This document shows, piece by piece, positions 1 through 10,900 of a stretch of DNA of 64,000 nucleotides. The stretch lies in assembly GCA_016288215.1 (NCBI GenBank), contig JAEEYQ010000006.1, positions 33,532 to 97,531 on the forward strand, in the 5' to 3' direction. A program made the translations under genes and the position numbers. Origin of the DNA: Lentisphaeria bacterium (GTDB lineage Bacteria; Verrucomicrobiota; Lentisphaeria; Oligosphaerales; Oligosphaeraceae). Below the pieces are notes generated by a model. The model made no database searches. It had not been told where the DNA came from and saw only the letters and a list, made by a program, of their open reading frames with translations. Each line of letters starts with the position of its first letter. Positions within the stretch are counted from its first letter, which is position 1.

Positions 1-2
1 GG

Positions 3-2285
3 CCAAAGCAGCTCATCTTCGTGGGTCGGAACCCCAAGCTGGCGGACTACGGCTTCAGCGTGGACTACGCCAAATTGGGCCTGGAGGGCATCCACATCGA
101 AAGCAAGAACGGCAATCTCCTGCTGGCCGGCGGCAAGCGCGGCGTCCTCTACGCCGTCTACAGTTTTCTGGAGGATTATCTGGACTGCCGCTGGTTCACG
201 GCGGACTGCATCCGGCTGCCCAACAGGGGAACCGTGGAATTGGGGGATTTCCGCACGGTCTATGTGCCTCCGCTGGAAAACCGCGATGTGGACTACTTCT
301 CCAGCCGCCCCAATGGCTTCGCCATCCGTAACAAGCTCAATGGCATATATATCGATGGGGGAGAGGCTTGGGGTGGCAACATCTCCCACGTGGGCGGCGG
401 CCACTCCATGTATGTGCTGATCGATCCCGACGTCTACCGCGTCAGCCATCCGGAGTACTTTTCGGAAATCAACGGCGAACGGGTCTGCGAGGACGCCCAG
501 CTCTGCCTCACCAATCCGGACGTGCTGAAAATCGCCACGGAAACCGTCCGCAGCTGGATGCGGCAGAATCCGGACAAGATCTTTTTCAGCGTCTCCCAAA
601 ACGACAACATGAAATACTGCCAATGCGCCGCCTGCACCGCATTGGCGGAGAAGGAGGGCAGCCAGGCCGGCCCCATCATCCACTTCGTCAACGCCATCGC
701 CGACGCCGTGCGGGACGAGTTCCCCGGCAAGTTCATCTCCACCTTCGCCTATCAGTATTCCCGCAAACCGCCCAAATTCGTGAAGCCGGCGCCCAACGTC
801 TGTGTCCGCCTCTGCAGCATCGAATGCTGCTTCTCCCATACGCTGGACAGCGACTGCCCCATGAACGTTTCCTTTGCGGAGGACATCGTCGGCTGGTCCA
901 AAATCTGCAAGCGCCTCCATGTCTGGGACTATGTCATCAGCTTCTCGAACAGCGTCATGCCCTTCCCCAACCTGCGGATTCTCAAGCCGAATATCGAATT
1001 CTTTGTAAAGCACAATGTCACAGGAATTTATGAAGAAGGAAACTATTTCAGCAAAGGGGCGGAGATGGAAGAGCTGCGCAGCTACATCATGGCCAAATGC
1101 CTTTGGGACCCCGCCTATGACGCGGAGAAGGCCATCCACGAGTTCACGGAAGCCTATTATGGTGCGGCCGCCGACTGCATCCGTGAATACATCGACTTGA
1201 TACACAACGCCTTCTGCATTCCCAAAGAGACCCATGTAAACATCGGCGCCACCTCCAGCATCTTCTTCATGGTCGAGCCGGGCCTGCTGGACAAGGCCAC
1301 GGAAATCCTGCAACGGGCGGAGAAAATGGTGGCGGACGATCCCGTTCTGACCTTCCGCGTCCAGCTGGCGCGGCTGCCCGTCATCGGCGTCAAACAGGAG
1401 CTCTGCCGCTCCGCCATGAAGCTTGAAGGAAACAAACTCGTTCCCTATCAAGTGGTTACGGCTGAAGAGCAGACACTGTTCGAGGAGACCGCCCGCAAGG
1501 TCGGCATGACGAAGGTCCGCGAGGGCGATGGCGATCTGGATGACTGGCTCGAAATGTGCCACGCCCCTGTGAAGTCCCATGACATCTATACTCTTGAGAA
1601 TGAGACATTTGTCATGAAAGTCATTCCTTCCATCGGCGGCCGTATCTGGGGCCTGGAGCACAAGGCCACTGGCCTGCAGCTCATCCGCATCATGAAGGAC
1701 TCCCATGGCAATATTGCCGCCTACGAGGGCGGCTACGAGGAGTACAACAACGAGAGCTACCGCAGCGGTGGCTACATGGAGGAGTTTGAGGTTCTGGAGG
1801 CCGATTTCCGCCACATCCGCATGCGTTGCGAATTCGACGACGGCTCCATCGCCACCCGCCTCATCGAGCTGCTGCCCGACCAGCCTGGCTTCACCGTGGA
1901 CACGCAGTACACCGCCAAGACGGCGCTGCCGCCACGCCACTGCCGCGTCCATCCGGAGTTTTACATCCCCGATTCCAAGTCGGCCATTCTCTTCCTGCGC
2001 CGTCCCGATGGCTCCTTCACCACGACCGTCATGGACGGCAGCGAGAACGAACTCTGGCTCAAGGGCGAGCAGCGCCCCGCCGGTGAATGGCGCATCCAGT
2101 TCGAGCTGCCACAGGGCAAGGCCACTCTCACGGACCGCTTTCTCCATGAGCGCATCAACCAATGCTATGTCAACCGCAATGTCACCGAAAAGCGCATGAA
2201 TTTGGAGCTCTGGTCCGCCAAAGAGCCGCTGACGCCCACCTCCGGCCCCCGCTTGCTCAATACCTATCTCTTCACCGTGGAGTGA
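3..2285 (+). CDS. DUF4838 family protein, 5' end cut by window edge
   Basis: The reading frame is open from the first bases (P-K-Q-L-I-F before the GTG at 21), and the full-length paralogues downstream continue in register upstream of this point. The true start is therefore outside the window and the GTG at 21 is not a start. The 760 visible residues cover the end of a GH67-N-like alpha/beta domain (EGIHIES, GGKRGVLYAVYSFLEDYL), the DUF4838 core and a C-terminal beta-sandwich that begins around IPSIGGRIWGLEHKATG and resembles a galactose-mutarotase fold. The core carries the Cys cluster YCQCAAC and the segment GIYEEGNYFS shared with the paralogues. DUF4838 proteins are usually predicted secreted glycan-active enzymes; no biochemical activity can be assigned from sequence. 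This copy is the most divergent of the four at this locus (SQNDNMKYC rather than SQNDW.NYC). Confidence 0.85.
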   Translation, partial: PKQLIFVGRNPKLADYGFSVDYAKLGLEGIHIESKNGNLLLAGGKRGVLYAVYSFLEDYLDCRWFTADCIRLPNRGTVELGDFRTVYVPPLENRDVDYFSSRPNGFAIRNKLNGIYIDGGEAWGGNISHVGGGHSMYVLIDPDVYRVSHPEYFSEINGERVCEDAQLCLTNPDVLKIATETVRSWMRQNPDKIFFSVSQNDNMKYCQCAACTALAEKEGSQAGPIIHFVNAIADAVRDEFPGKFISTFAYQYSRKPPKFVKPAPNVCVRLCSIECCFSHTLDSDCPMNVSFAEDIVGWSKICKRLHVWDYVISFSNSVMPFPNLRILKPNIEFFVKHNVTGIYEEGNYFSKGAEMEELRSYIMAKCLWDPAYDAEKAIHEFTEAYYGAAADCIREYIDLIHNAFCIPKETHVNIGATSSIFFMVEPGLLDKATEILQRAEKMVADDPVLTFRVQLARLPVIGVKQELCRSAMKLEGNKLVPYQVVTAEEQTLFEETARKVGMTKVREGDGDLDDWLEMCHAPVKSHDIYTLENETFVMKVIPSIGGRIWGLEHKATGLQLIRIMKDSHGNIAAYEGGYEEYNNESYRSGGYMEEFEVLEADFRHIRMRCEFDDGSIATRLIELLPDQPGFTVDTQYTAKTALPPRHCRVHPEFYIPDSKSAILFLRRPDGSFTTTVMDGSENELWLKGEQRPAGEWRIQFELPQGKATLTDRFLHERINQCYVNRNVTEKRMNLELWSAKEPLTPTSGPRLLNTYLFTVE

Positions 2286-2459
2286 AGGGGCAGAGGCTTC
2301 GAGTGGTTTATATAAGTTCATGATTTGCATTATGTTAGCGATGAATGAGGGGCATCGGTTTTACTCATGGCTCCCCATGCGTCACCACCCGCAAATATAT
2401 TCATAACCTGTTTGATACAAATGAAATAGAAAGATTGTTGAAGAGTAGGTAACACAACC

Positions 2460-5400
2460 ATGATGAAGAAACTGTTTCCAATCCTGTTTGCCGTTCTGCT
2501 TCCCGCTGTGATGGCGGGGCTTCGCATTGATGTGACCAATTCGGAGTTCGAGCGGACTTATGAACCTGTCATCTGCAAACTTACGCCTGAACAGCTGGCG
2601 GCGGCCGATGGCTGCGCCCTGTTTGAACTTGACGCAAAGGGAGACAAGACCGCGGTGCCTTTCAGCATCGCCAAACTCGAAGACGCCGCCTATCTCAGCT
2701 TTGTGATGGACGGCTTGACTGAAGCGGAGACCCTGCGCTCATTCGTCATGGTGCCTGGAAAACCGTTGGAAGACAGTCCGACTGACTTGGCCGTTGCGGA
2801 GGACAAGGACGGTATCACGATTGAAAACCAGTACTTTACGACTTCTCATAGGAAGCTCGGCGGAGGAAGCCTGCCACGTGGCGTCACCTTCAATCTCAGC
2901 GGCAACTCCAACCCCGAGCTTGGATTCTTGGACCGAATCGCAAAACCGTCTGAAACAGGCCCGTATCCCTTTGTGGCGAGCCTCAACAATGACAGGGAAA
3001 GCACGGCCAGGCTCCTCTATTCAAGTCCGCTGATGGCAATCGTCGAAGTGCATGCAAAGTACCGTTCTAGCACGGAGGCGGAAGAAAAGGGCAATCCCCG
3101 TGCCACGTATCGCTTCTTCTACAATTGTGCCACGCCGCTTGTCCATGCGGAGATTGTCGCCGAGCAGGATGAAGTGATTGGCTGGAACGAATTCTATTTT
3201 CTGCATTTGACGCATTTGAAGCGGGAGCGCCACTACAAGCGCAACGTCGTTGGACTTCCTGTGGAAAAGTTTGACTATCAGCCGCTTGGAGGAGAGAGCG
3301 CAATGCATGGCTCCCAGACGTGGGGCGTCATGGAGAACGGGCCGGATGCCGTGGGCGTAGGCGGCGGGGAAGTCCTGTGCTGGGATGGCGCCAAAGAATT
3401 CCTTACCTATGTCCGCCTTCAGAATCTAAAGGATTTTCAGGTAAAACGACAGGCAACGGAGGGGCTTCTGTATTTCGGGCAAACACAGCTGGATGCGTCG
3501 ATGTATTCCCAATGGCTCAATGGCGCTGCGCGGCCAAAGGCCATCATAAGTGACTACACGCCAGTGGATAATGCAGAGGATGAGAGTCGGGAGAAAACTG
3601 CCGCGCAGGCAAGTGTCACAGCCTGCCACCGATTTGACATCGATGGTCTGCGGCTGACGTTTGCGGATGCGGAAAACGGCTTCGCCATTATCGGGCTGGA
3701 GGAAAAGGACGGCGGGGCGGTCCGGTTTCTGGAAGGAGAAAGCTCATCGCTGCAGCCGCTGTGGAAGGCGGTGTTCCGTGCAGGGACGGATGAAAAGAGT
3801 GCCGTCGTTTTGGACAGCAAGGCGGGGCAGGGGGAGATTCGCAGGGAGGACGACCGCATCGTCATGGAATGGCGGAATCTCAGCCTCGGCGATGGCGCGG
3901 GAAGCGTGGATGTGACGGCCACCGTGTCGGTAAAGGACCGTGCAAGTGACTGGCGCATCGTCATTAAGACAAACAGTGACAAATATGGTCTGTGGGAGAG
4001 CGAATATCCGATTTTGGGAAAGGTCTTCGATGCCGAACAAGGAAGCACCTTGCTGCCGACGGGAAACATTGGCGGCACGTTGAGGCACAATGTCCCCTGT
4101 TCCTACAACGGTATATATCCATGCAGGTTAATGCCCGTGCAGTTTTTGGCGTTCATGCAGCAAGACAAGGGGCTTTATGTTGGCATTCATGACGGACTTG
4201 CGATGAACAAGCAGGTGACCCTCTCCTTTGCGCAGACGCTCTCTGTCAAACTGCCTGCCGAAAACATGGGCGTGCCTGGCACAGGTCGGGACGACCTGTT
4301 TCCCGTCCGGCTGCAGCTCTATGACGGCGACTGGTGGACTGCCGCAAAGCTCTATCGCGCCTGGGCTACCAAACAGCAGTGGACGTCCAGGGGACGCACC
4401 TTCCACAATCCGAAATATCCGTCCAGTCTCGCCGATGTATCCTTCTGGATGCAACTGAACGGTGATCCGGAAGAGGTGGAAAGAATCATGATTCCGCTGG
4501 CGGACAAGGCGGGCTATCCCATTGGCGTGCACTGGTATAACTGGAATGTCCATCCCTTCGACACCCATTATCCGAACATGCTTCCGGCCAGAGAGAAGAT
4601 GGCGGAAGCGGTCATGCGGATGCGGGAGCACAACATCGCCGTCATGCCTTACATAAACGGACGGCGTTGGGACTCCAAGATAGAAAGCTATCAGGAGGCC
4701 TTGCCATGGGCCTGCAAGGATGAACATGGCAAGCCCTATACGACCGTGTTTCCCACGTCGTACATCGAGCTTACCGTCATGTGCCCATACACAACGTTCT
4801 ACCAGAAAGCCATTTACGACATTGCGATGAACCTCTTCAACGAAAAGCACATCAATGCCCTCTATCTTGACGAGATTGGCGCCGCCTATGGGCATTGCTG
4901 TTTCGACAAGGGCCACGGACACGCCGTGGGCGGCGGCCGCTTCTGGACGGCTGGCTACAGGGAACTCCTTAAACCGCTTAGAAAATACGCCGACGAACAC
5001 AACTATTTCCTCACCACGGAGAACACGGCGGAACCGTATATGGACAGCATTGACGGCTTCCTCTCATGGAATCCGAATGGAGACGCGGACGTGCCGGTGC
5101 TTCCCGCCGTCTATTCAGGCTATACCACTTATTTCTCCACGCCGACGCAGGCTGGAGCCGACATGGGCCTTTCCCATCGCACACAGCATGGGCGCAATTT
5201 CCTCTGGGGCGTTGTCGTCGGCTGGAATGATTCGTGGATTCTCAGCGAGAAGTACACGGAGGAACTGGATTTTGACCTGATGCTCGGGGGCCATCGCCAT
5301 GCAACGCAGGAGTTTATGATGCACGGCGAATTGATTGGGGAAATCCAGCCCACAGAGGATGTGCCGTCTCTTGATGTCACATGGTACTATGGGGCGCCCC

Positions 5401-6992
5401 ATGATGCGTCCCTGCCCGCCGTCCAGGGGACGGTGTGGGAGGCTCTGGACGGACGGCGATGCGTCTATCTCCTTAATTATGATGATAATATACATTCCTT
5501 CTCGTTCAAGCTGCCTGTTCCCGACGGCGAGGGGCCATGGCTGCTCCGCCGGATTACGACGAATGGCCGTGCGCCGCTGGCGTTGGTCGATTCCAAAAAT
5601 CTGTCCTGGACAGCCCATCTGATGCCGCGGGAGCTGCTTGTGCTCTCTCTGGAGAATGCGAAAGGCGGAACAAGAGCCATTCTCAAAGAAGCTAAGACAT
5701 TGGTGTCCAATAGCATGGATGATGCCCTCAAGAATGCGGCATCCCAGTTCATTGTCTCCCAAAACAACAAGGCGAGGCTGCATATTGGAACCTGTATGGA
5801 GTTTGTCCAAGGCGAGTTGGCCGACGTTGAGTATTCCATTGTGAATCCTGGCAAGGCCACCGAACTGGAGATCATCTGGCCTAACGGACTGAAAGAGAAG
5901 AAGAAAGTGCCGTCAAAGAGCAATGAAAGGCATGTCGCCCAGCTGGATATGTCGAAGATGGAAAGCGGCATGGGCACGGTGAGCGTAGGCGACGGCAAGA
6001 ACAGCTATGCCATTCCGTTTGCGTGGCGTGAAGTCCCTGCGGTCAGTGCGGAAATCAGCCTGCCGAATAAAATGTTTGCAGGAGAACGTGCAACCGCTCA
6101 GCTCACGGTTTCCAACAATTCGAGCCGGACACGGGACGCGACTCTTGTCATTCGTGCGCCTGAAAGCTGGAACTTCTTGCCTTCCAGGACGATATCTATG
6201 AAGAACCTGCAAGGCAAGTCGAAGCGTCATTTCAATGTGGACTGCATTATTGGCGACCAGCCGGAAGACAGCGCCGAACAGATACAGCTCCTTGTTCAGC
6301 AGCATGTCGGCGGCGCCGCCGTTTCCGTAATCAAGACGCGGCCAAAGGTCATCGGACATGCGGCGACAATCACGATTGACGGGAAGCTCGATGAATGGAG
6401 TCAGGCGGACATCGTCACCATCGATGAATCCTGCAAGGACAAGATTTTCTACACAAATCAAGGGCAGGAGTATGGCGGCAATGGCGACCACTCGGTCAGA
6501 AGCCGCGTTGCATGGGACGCGGATTACCTCTATTTTGCCTTTGAGGTGACGGACGATATCCACGTCAATCCTTCGCGGGACAACCTTGTCTGGAACGGAG
6601 ACATGATTCAGATTGAGCTCGTGCCGGGCGGGCCTCCTGAAAAATCCAGCGATCCCACCATGCGGCAGTTTGCGCTCGCGTGCGATGATGAAGGGCCATT
6701 CATGTTCCAATGGAGCATGTTTGCGGAGAATGGCGCGTCGTTGGGAGATGGGGTGCAGAAGTCATGCAGGATGGTCTGCGCCAAGGGGGAAAACGGCAAT
6801 GTGACCTACGAGGCGGCCGTGCCATGGAAGGTGCTTCAACTCGAACCGCCGAAAGGCAAATCCCGCTTTGGATATTCGTTTGTCGTGTCGGACAATGACC
6901 AAAAGGACATGAAAGGCTGGCTGCAGCTTACTCCCGGAATCTTCGGAGAACACAATCCCGCCGCAATCGGTTGGCTCATCCTGAGGCAATAA
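2460..6992 (+). CDS. Secreted multidomain glycoside hydrolase-like protein (DUF6259-like TIM barrel + CBM9-like C-terminus)
   Basis: This is a 1510-aa protein with a Sec-type signal peptide (MMKKLFPILFAVLLPAVMAG). Residues of about 60-640 form beta-rich domains. Residues of about 650-1040 look like a DUF6259-type TIM barrel: HWYNWNVHPFDTHYPN, PYINGRRWD, then LYLDEIGA, where the Asp near residue 804 is a candidate catalytic nucleophile, and TTENTAEPYMDSIDGFLSW. Two Ig-like stretches follow. The last 200 residues (ITIDGKLDEWSQADIV, VAWDADYLYFAFEVTDD) match the CBM9-like/DOMON sugar-binding fold often found at the C-terminus of PVC and Bacteroidota glycosidases. It lies between DUF4838 paralogues in the same orientation, so it probably acts on the same exported glycan. 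The start is ATGATGAAG at 2460. The substrate is unknown; the fold assignment is more secure than the activity. Confidence 0.8.
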   Translation: MMKKLFPILFAVLLPAVMAGLRIDVTNSEFERTYEPVICKLTPEQLAAADGCALFELDAKGDKTAVPFSIAKLEDAAYLSFVMDGLTEAETLRSFVMVPGKPLEDSPTDLAVAEDKDGITIENQYFTTSHRKLGGGSLPRGVTFNLSGNSNPELGFLDRIAKPSETGPYPFVASLNNDRESTARLLYSSPLMAIVEVHAKYRSSTEAEEKGNPRATYRFFYNCATPLVHAEIVAEQDEVIGWNEFYFLHLTHLKRERHYKRNVVGLPVEKFDYQPLGGESAMHGSQTWGVMENGPDAVGVGGGEVLCWDGAKEFLTYVRLQNLKDFQVKRQATEGLLYFGQTQLDASMYSQWLNGAARPKAIISDYTPVDNAEDESREKTAAQASVTACHRFDIDGLRLTFADAENGFAIIGLEEKDGGAVRFLEGESSSLQPLWKAVFRAGTDEKSAVVLDSKAGQGEIRREDDRIVMEWRNLSLGDGAGSVDVTATVSVKDRASDWRIVIKTNSDKYGLWESEYPILGKVFDAEQGSTLLPTGNIGGTLRHNVPCSYNGIYPCRLMPVQFLAFMQQDKGLYVGIHDGLAMNKQVTLSFAQTLSVKLPAENMGVPGTGRDDLFPVRLQLYDGDWWTAAKLYRAWATKQQWTSRGRTFHNPKYPSSLADVSFWMQLNGDPEEVERIMIPLADKAGYPIGVHWYNWNVHPFDTHYPNMLPAREKMAEAVMRMREHNIAVMPYINGRRWDSKIESYQEALPWACKDEHGKPYTTVFPTSYIELTVMCPYTTFYQKAIYDIAMNLFNEKHINALYLDEIGAAYGHCCFDKGHGHAVGGGRFWTAGYRELLKPLRKYADEHNYFLTTENTAEPYMDSIDGFLSWNPNGDADVPVLPAVYSGYTTYFSTPTQAGADMGLSHRTQHGRNFLWGVVVGWNDSWILSEKYTEELDFDLMLGGHRHATQEFMMHGELIGEIQPTEDVPSLDVTWYYGAPHDASLPAVQGTVWEALDGRRCVYLLNYDDNIHSFSFKLPVPDGEGPWLLRRITTNGRAPLALVDSKNLSWTAHLMPRELLVLSLENAKGGTRAILKEAKTLVSNSMDDALKNAASQFIVSQNNKARLHIGTCMEFVQGELADVEYSIVNPGKATELEIIWPNGLKEKKKVPSKSNERHVAQLDMSKMESGMGTVSVGDGKNSYAIPFAWREVPAVSAEISLPNKMFAGERATAQLTVSNNSSRTRDATLVIRAPESWNFLPSRTISMKNLQGKSKRHFNVDCIIGDQPEDSAEQIQLLVQQHVGGAAVSVIKTRPKVIGHAATITIDGKLDEWSQADIVTIDESCKDKIFYTNQGQEYGGNGDHSVRSRVAWDADYLYFAFEVTDDIHVNPSRDNLVWNGDMIQIELVPGGPPEKSSDPTMRQFALACDDEGPFMFQWSMFAENGASLGDGVQKSCRMVCAKGENGNVTYEAAVPWKVLQLEPPKGKSRFGYSFVVSDNDQKDMKGWLQLTPGIFGEHNPAAIGWLILRQ

Positions 6993-7384
6993 CAGACTGA
7001 AACCCATGGCTGAAATGTGTTGTAAGTGATTGATTTCGTTTGTTATGCTTGAATCGGAGGATCAGCGGCAGGCGTGGGCTACATTGTCGCGGACTTGGAC
7101 CATTGCGTCGCCACTCATCCGCAGTAGCCGAAGGTATGGCGCCGCTTTGAAAACATAGGCGCTGAAATTTATGCTATGGCAACTGGAAAATTAGAGGGGT
7201 GTAATATATTATTGTATGCATTGAATGACGTGTTGCTCGGTTTTGGCTGCTGCGGAACAGTGTTGTCCGTGGGCTTGCGGACAGTTGCCATTCTCTATGC
7301 AAGGGTAAACTCAATATGCATGGCACGGCAAAGGAGTTTTTGGGGAAGAACTTGCCGTCCATGATTTTATATAGGGCTTTTGAT
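6993..7384. other. Intergenic region without a supportable gene
   Basis: About 390 bases between the DUF6259-like gene and the toxin-antitoxin remnant. Only short frames occur, and none has a convincing start with a ribosome-binding site. The stretch is less GC-rich than the flanking glycosidase genes, which fits a gene-poor scar of the insertion that brought in the antitoxin/AbiEii remnant. I see no terminator hairpin or tRNA in it. Confidence 0.5.
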
Positions 7385-7660
7385 ATGAGTGTTTTTATTC
7401 AGGGACTTTCCCCTAGTTTGTTTGGGGATGTCGACCTAAGTGAGATTGACGAACAAGTACATTGTCGATATGTCATTCAACGCGTTTTAGAACGGGGTAG
7501 TTTGGATGACATTCGGGCAACCATCTCACACTACACGCTGCCTTTTATGATGTCGCAGGCTCAGCAAATCAGAAGCCTTGATCCGGTGACACTTGCTTTT
7601 GTTGCCTGCATCGGCAATGTCAAAGAGGAGTCCTTCAGATGTTATGCTTCAAAACCATAG
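7385..7660 (+). CDS. DUF6922-like putative antitoxin partner of AbiEii
   Basis: This is a small 91-aa protein. The key stretch (LFGDVDLSEIDEQVHCRYV, IQRVLERGSLDDI, then RSLDPVTLAFVA) resembles the DUF6922 family, which is typically encoded directly upstream of AbiEii-type nucleotidyltransferase toxins and is thought to be the antitoxin. The start is taken as the ATG at 7385, giving MSVFIQGLSPSLF, because the family is about 90 aa. A frame extension back to 7316 has no family-like sequence. The gene overlaps the following AbiEii remnant by 22 bases, the usual translationally coupled layout. Base composition is more AT-rich than its neighbours, which suggests recent acquisition. Since the toxin is truncated, this gene may be an orphan. 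Confidence 0.6.
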   Translation: MSVFIQGLSPSLFGDVDLSEIDEQVHCRYVIQRVLERGSLDDIRATISHYTLPFMMSQAQQIRSLDPVTLAFVACIGNVKEESFRCYASKP

Positions 7661-7848
7661 CACTCCAGACACTTTCGTTATTGAAGATGCTGCAGGCAAT
7701 TCCTGAACTTGCTGATACACGTCTTGTTGGAGGGACAGCTTTGGCGTTGCAGCTTGGGCATCGCATCAGCGTGGATCTTGATTTCTTCGAAAAGTGGGAG
7801 AAAATCCGTTCCGCAGTACGCAGTTTCTTGCAATCTTTCAATGATTGA
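7639..7848 (+). pseudogene. Truncated AbiEii/AbiGii-type nucleotidyltransferase toxin (N-terminal fragment)
   Basis: The 69-residue product carries the family N-terminus: LLKMLQAIPELADTRLVGGT, then ALALQLGHRISVDLDFF. The GG.TALAL...R.S.DLD pattern is the nucleotidyltransferase metal/NTP site of AbiEii toxins. Family members usually run beyond 200 aa, but here the frame stops after SFND. Only 85 bases then separate it from the next gene start, and the rest of the domain is not visible in any frame. The toxin is therefore a 5' remnant cut off at the junction with the DUF4838 gene. The overlap with the upstream antitoxin-like gene is typical of intact pairs. Confidence 0.65.
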
Positions 7849-7922
7849 CGGTTGTTCCCCGTCGGTTATTGGCCAAAGGGCTGAATCACAGCATTTTAAA
7901 TACCAAATATTTAATTTCAATG

Positions 7923-7930
7923 AAAGGAGT
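7923..7930 (+). promoter_or_regulatory. Shine-Dalgarno that fixes the DUF4838 start at 7934
   Basis: AAAGGAGT lies a few bases upstream of the ATG at 7934. The reading frame remains open back to 7709 inside the AbiEii remnant, but that extension is not related to the paralogues. The strong SD and the signal peptide starting at MFTTNFRRPW fix the start here. Confidence 0.75.
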
Positions 7931-7933
7931 TCC

Positions 7934-10900
7934 ATGTTCACGACAAACTTCCGACGCCCTTGGGCGGCGGCCTGTGTTGCATCTATTCTAACTCTTTGTT
8001 CATCAATGAGTTATGCACAAGATAAGAATCTATGGCAGGATTCGGACTTTGAACAGACAGGAGAGGCCATTCCCAATCCCCACAGCGGTGCCAAAGTCGG
8101 CAAATTCAGCATCACCCACAAGAACCATTGGGACGCCTATCAGAACGTGCAAATGGGCGTGGAGCCCTTCGCTGTCTACGAGGCGAAGGCCTTTGTCCGC
8201 CGCGATCCTGCAAACAGCGGCTATGCCCAGGCTCTCCTGGCCTATGGGTGGGACTCCTTCGGCTGGAGCTTCATGGCAGCGGCTGATGTTCCCGCCACGG
8301 ACCAGTGGACTCACGTCTCCACCCACATCTGCGTGCCGGCCAATATAGTCAATTTTTGCCCCCTGGCCATTGGAGAATTCCAGGGGGACGGCACCTTCAC
8401 CGCCTACATCGATGACTTGGAATTCGTCAAAATCCTCTCCGGCGAGGAGCACATCGCCAAACTGCAGCAGAAGGCGGCGAGTGACCTGAACAACAACGAA
8501 TGTGAGCTACTTGCACGTTACTTGCTGAAGGAGAATCGATTAGACGAAATGGACAAGCTGCGGCTCGCCACGTCCCATGACCACGCGCGGGCGGACATCG
8601 CCTGCCTGCTGGCAAAGCGGGCCGACACCTCCGCCGCCAAAGTCCCCTTCGTGGCGGACATGATTTGCCATGGGGGCCTGAATTTAGCTGAAGGGAAACA
8701 ACGCCTGGAGGAGTTCCTTCAGAAGCTGTCCGTTGAAGATGACATCGCCGTCTGCATCGCCGCCATCCGGCAGGGAGGCGATTGGGACTCCATCCGAAAT
8801 GGCGTCGAGCAGGTTCGGCAGCTATTGGAGAATAGAAACACCTATGCCGCCCCCAATGATCTGCAATACATCCTCCAGGACCTTGCCGCCGCGAAGGATG
8901 CGCTGGCGGCACCGCAGCGAGAGGAAGGGGAGAGCCTGCTTAACGCCTTGACGGACAACGTGAAAGCCATGCAGGGCACCTTGCGGGAACAGCAGGGCTC
9001 CCGCGTCGTCACCATCAGCGGCGTCCCTCTCACTGCCGATGGCACGGCCATCGTCCTGCCGCAGAATCCGACTCCTTCGGAACGGCACGCCGCCAGGGAG
9101 CTGAACCACTTCCTTTATCTCATAACGGGCCTCAATCTCCAAATCGTCGACGAGACCGCCCCGCTGCCGCCTCGCGTCATCTGCATCGGCCGCAACGCCA
9201 AGGCGGCGGAATACGGTTTCGACGTGGACTATGCGAAATTGGGGCTGGAGGGCATCCACATCGAAAGCGCCAACGGCAATCTCATGCTGGCCGGCGGCAA
9301 ACGCGGCGTCCTCTATGCCGTCTACCACTTCCTGGAGGACTATTTGGGCTGCCAGTGGTTCACGCCGGACTGCGACAAAATTCCCAACAGCGGCCGCGTC
9401 GACCTGGGTGACTTCCGCAAGGTCTACGTGCCCCCGCTGGAATACCGCGACACGGACTCTCCCGTCTGCCGCCCCATGACCTTCGGCGTGCGCAATCAGC
9501 TCAACGGCCTCTATTCTCTGGCTGATGAGGCGTGGGGAGAGCACATCATGTACCGCGGCTTTGTCCACACCTTCTTCGAGCTGGTTCCGCCTGCCCAATA
9601 TGCCAAAGACCATCCGGAGTACTATTCGGAAATCAACGGAAAGCGCGTGGTGGACAAATCCCAGCTCTGCCTCACCAATCCGGACGTGAAGCGCATTGCC
9701 ACGGAGACCGTCCGCCGTTGGATGCAGGAACATCCGGAGGCCACCATCTTCAGCGTCTCGCAGAACGACTGGCACAATTACTGCACTTGCAGGAACTGCC
9801 GCGAGCTGGCCGAAAAGGAAGGCAGCCAGGCGGGACCGCTGCTCCATTTCGTCAACCACATCGCTGACGCCGTCCGCGATGAATTCCCTGACAAGATCGT
9901 CGACACGCTCGCCTATCAGTACACCCGCAAGCCGCCGAAATTCGTGAAGCCGGTTTCCAATGTGTGCGTCCGCCTTTGCAGCATCGAATGCTGCTTCGTC
10001 CATCCGCTGGAGAACTGCACCTTCAACAAAACCTTCGTGGACGACATCATCGGCTGGTCCAAAATCTGCAACCGCCTCCACATCTGGGACTACGTCATCA
10101 ACTACGCCCACAGCATCCAGCCCTTCCCCAACCTCAAGGTCCTCAAGCCCAACATTAAATTCTTTGTAAATCACGGAGTAACAGGTATTTACGAAGAATC
10201 AAGCTATTTCAGCCAAGGGTGCGAACTTTCCGAACTGCGCACCTACATGCTGGCCAAGCTGCTGTGGGACCCCTCCTATGACGACAATAAAGCCATCGAG
10301 GACTTCACGGATGCCTACTATGGCCCCGCCGGCGCGTTCATTCGCCAATATCTGGACACCATCCACACCATCTGCGATCAGGACGGCCATGTGGGCATCT
10401 ACGCCGCCCCCGGCCAATACCTTACGGACAAGGACATGCTCCAGAAGGCCAGCGAATGCCTCGAGAAGGCGAAAGACGCCGTGAAGGACAATCCGACCTT
10501 GCTGCAGCGGGTGGAGCTGGTCTCCCTGCCCCTGCTCTACACGAACATCGAAATGGACACGGCGCTCCTCCATCGGGACGGCAACACTCTGACGTATGGC
10601 AAGTCCTCCCAAGGAGCGCTTCTAGAGGAATTCACCCGCATCGCCAAGCAGGCGAAAGTCACCCAGGTCTCTGAAGGCACCATGCTTGACGAATGGCTTA
10701 AACGAAAGCACGCCATGGAAAAGGACCCAATCAAGGAAATCGTCACATTGGAGTCCCCGTTCATCCTGATGGAGCTGCTGCCCTCCATGGGCGGCCGCAT
10801 CTGGCGGGCTGTCCACAAGGCCAGCGGCCATGAGATTCTGCGAGTCGTGGGCAACGACGAGGCGGGATTCACTCCCAAAGACGCCGGCTATGAGGAATAC

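Noticed and set aside
7070..7315. Possible remnant gene in the gap before the antitoxin (GYIVADLDHCV-like translation)
   Set aside because: The frame is broken by a stop and the resemblance to primase-type sequence is too short to support a call.
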